From assembly GCA_025059875.1 (NCBI GenBank), contig JANXCT010000001.1:62001-126000 (forward strand): a DNA stretch of 64,000 bases, in the 5' to 3' direction. The stretch is from Candidatus Kapaibacterium sp. (GTDB lineage: Bacteria > Bacteroidota > Ignavibacteria > Kapaibacteriales > HRBIN21). Made by a program: the position numbers and the translations under genes. This document shows, one piece after another, positions 63,005 through 64,000 of this stretch (its first letter is position 1; each line of letters opens with the position of its first letter). The notes below the pieces were generated by a model. That model worked only from the letters and a program-made list of their open reading frames with translations. It searched no databases and was not told the origin of the DNA.

Positions 63005-64000
63005 ATGGCGAGTGCTGCAAGAAGGACTGTGAGCGTGAAAACAAAGCCTGCAGTGCGGGATGCTCGTCGTCTCCGAGATCGCCAACCGGATCCCTACGGT
63101 CCCTTTGACCCGACGGGATTCGACCGGGAGACCGTGTTGCGCTGGTATAAGCTGATGCATCTTGGGCGCCGCTTGGACGAGCGGGCCCAGTACTACCTCC
63201 GCATTGGCAAGGGTTGGTCATACCACGCTCCGTTTGCCGGACACGATGGTATCCAATTAGCAATCGGTGTGACGTTCCGTCCCGGCAAGGACTTTCTGTT
63301 TCCTTACTACCGCGATCTTCTCACATGCCTTGCTGCTGGAATCACGCCTGAAGAGATCATTCTCAATGGTCTCAGCAAGGACACGGATGTGGCAGGGGGC
63401 GGGCGTCATATGAGTAATCACTTCGCAAAGCCTTCCATCCGCATCCAAAATGTCTCTTCCACAACGGGGAACCACGCACAGCATGCGGTCGGAGTAGCGC
63501 GGGCTATCAAGAAGTATGGCGGCGACGAGATCGCGATTTACTCAGGGGGAGAATCCGCCTGTTCGGAAGGCTTCTTCTACGAAGCGGTTAATGGGGCTTC
63601 GCGTGAGCGGCTGCCAGTCATCTTCGTCATCCAGAATAATCGGTACGGCATCTCTGTGCCTGTCACTGAGCAGACAGCAAATCCAGACGTCTCGGACAAC
63701 TTCGTAGGCTTTCGGCACCTGAAAATCATCAAGTGCGACGGGCGCAATCCCTTTGACTCGTACCGGGCGATGCAGGCTGCCCGCGAGTACGTCCTCTCCG
63801 GCGCCGGACCTGCTATGGTCCACGCGGAGTGTGATCGTATCGGTTCCCACTCCAACTCTGATGACCATCGACTCTACCGCAGTCCCGAAGAGATAGAGGA
63901 GGTGAGGCGCCGTGATCCCCTCCCACGCTTCCGGAGGACGTTGATCGAGTATGGAATCGCCACAGAGGAGGAAGTCCGAAGAATTGAGGATGATAACGAG
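63005..64000 (+). CDS. 2-oxoacid dehydrogenase E1 component (alpha or fused), 3' partial
   Basis: 332 residues visible from the ATG at 63005, continuing past the right edge; a GTG at 63031 is an alternative start. Family features: VLRWYKLMHLGRRLDERAQ, AGHDGIQLAIG, FLFPYYRDLL, GGGRHMSNHF and the thiamine-diphosphate loop, here GGESACSEGFFYEAVN followed by VIFVIQNNRYGISVP. The usual GDG start of the TPP motif appears as GGE. It probably decarboxylates branched-chain 2-oxo acids (or pyruvate) given the ilvE neighbour. An alpha-beta fusion is common in this lineage and cannot be judged here. Confidence 0.9.
   Translation, partial: MASAARRTVSVKTKPAVRDARRLRDRQPDPYGPFDPTGFDRETVLRWYKLMHLGRRLDERAQYYLRIGKGWSYHAPFAGHDGIQLAIGVTFRPGKDFLFPYYRDLLTCLAAGITPEEIILNGLSKDTDVAGGGRHMSNHFAKPSIRIQNVSSTTGNHAQHAVGVARAIKKYGGDEIAIYSGGESACSEGFFYEAVNGASRERLPVIFVIQNNRYGISVPVTEQTANPDVSDNFVGFRHLKIIKCDGRNPFDSYRAMQAAREYVLSGAGPAMVHAECDRIGSHSNSDDHRLYRSPEEIEEVRRRDPLPRFRRTLIEYGIATEEEVRRIEDDNE

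Overview
The window reads as about 64 kb of ordinary chromosome from a GC-rich, flagellated member of the Bacteroidota/Chlorobiota (FCB) group. Three things point there. A large secreted protein ends in a type IX secretion (T9SS)-type sorting domain and sits in an operon with a homologue of the T9SS plug protein. Several genes carry a TAnnTTTG-like element 20-30 bases upstream of the start, as in Bacteroidota sigma-A promoters. Outer-membrane beta-barrels, a SusC/TonB-type receptor with a carboxypeptidase-like N-terminal domain, and many lipoproteins are also present. A flagellar mini-cluster (fliK-like, flgD, flgE), an orphan cheR and a sigma-54 regulator fit the motile deep branches such as Ignavibacteria or Kapabacteria better than classical Bacteroidetes; that placement is inference. 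I saw no insertion sequence, prophage or CRISPR array.

Layout. 1-6 kb: CCA-adding enzyme (cut by the left edge), a PQQ-propeller lipoprotein, then pyk-DJ-1 divergent from serS. 6-11 kb: a 237-base gap rich in TGTGGAAA/TGTGGATA 9-mers, then a plus-strand run of two lipoproteins, a small helical protein and fliK-flgD-flgE; flgE carries a one-base frameshift. 11-17.8 kb (minus): a T9SS operon of cargo, beta-barrel and plug protein, all coupled by ATGA overlaps. 17.8-24 kb (minus): DMT transporter, glycosyltransferase, FemAB-like transferase, histidine kinase, HAD phosphatase and a degenerate 3-hydroxyacyl-CoA dehydrogenase. 24-27 kb (plus): cdsA and a TonB receptor. 27-30 kb (minus): an ABC ATPase, a DnaJ-type chaperone and an LpxH-type hydrolase. 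30-36.6 kb (plus): YbdK-type ligase, DUF58 protein, a 1-kb stretch without a clear gene, a sigma-54 response regulator, another 0.6-kb decayed-looking stretch, and cheR. 36.5-39 kb (minus): metK-ahcY. 39-42 kb: a double amidohydrolase. 42-45.5 kb (minus): tRNA-Leu, tig, clpP, clpX. 45.6-51.7 kb (plus): hpnE, a degenerate tyrosine recombinase, a large lipoprotein and a barrel. 51.7-54 kb (minus): birA-coaX-asparaginase. 54-59 kb (plus): mnmE, a GNAT enzyme, mnmG flanked by two parS-like palindromes, and an RmlD-like reductase. 59-60 kb (minus): phosphoesterase and ThpR. 60-64 kb (plus): gatB, ilvE and a 2-oxoacid dehydrogenase E1 (cut by the right edge).

Functional themes are methyl-cycle enzymes (metK, ahcY) beside the SAM user cheR; protein quality control (tig-clpP-clpX, DnaJ); tRNA maturation and modification (cca, mnmE, mnmG, serS, gatB, tRNA-Leu); envelope and secretion (cdsA, LpxH, T9SS operon, barrels); and branched-chain amino-acid/iso-fatty-acid supply (ilvE with E1). 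The most notable points are the two parS-like sites around mnmG, which suggest an origin-proximal position; the self-contained T9SS cargo-barrel-plug operon; a tyrosine recombinase that keeps the nucleophile but appears to have lost other catalytic residues; and several convergent gene pairs that share a 4-base overlap containing both stop codons. I did not find a clear-cut novel defence or mobile system.
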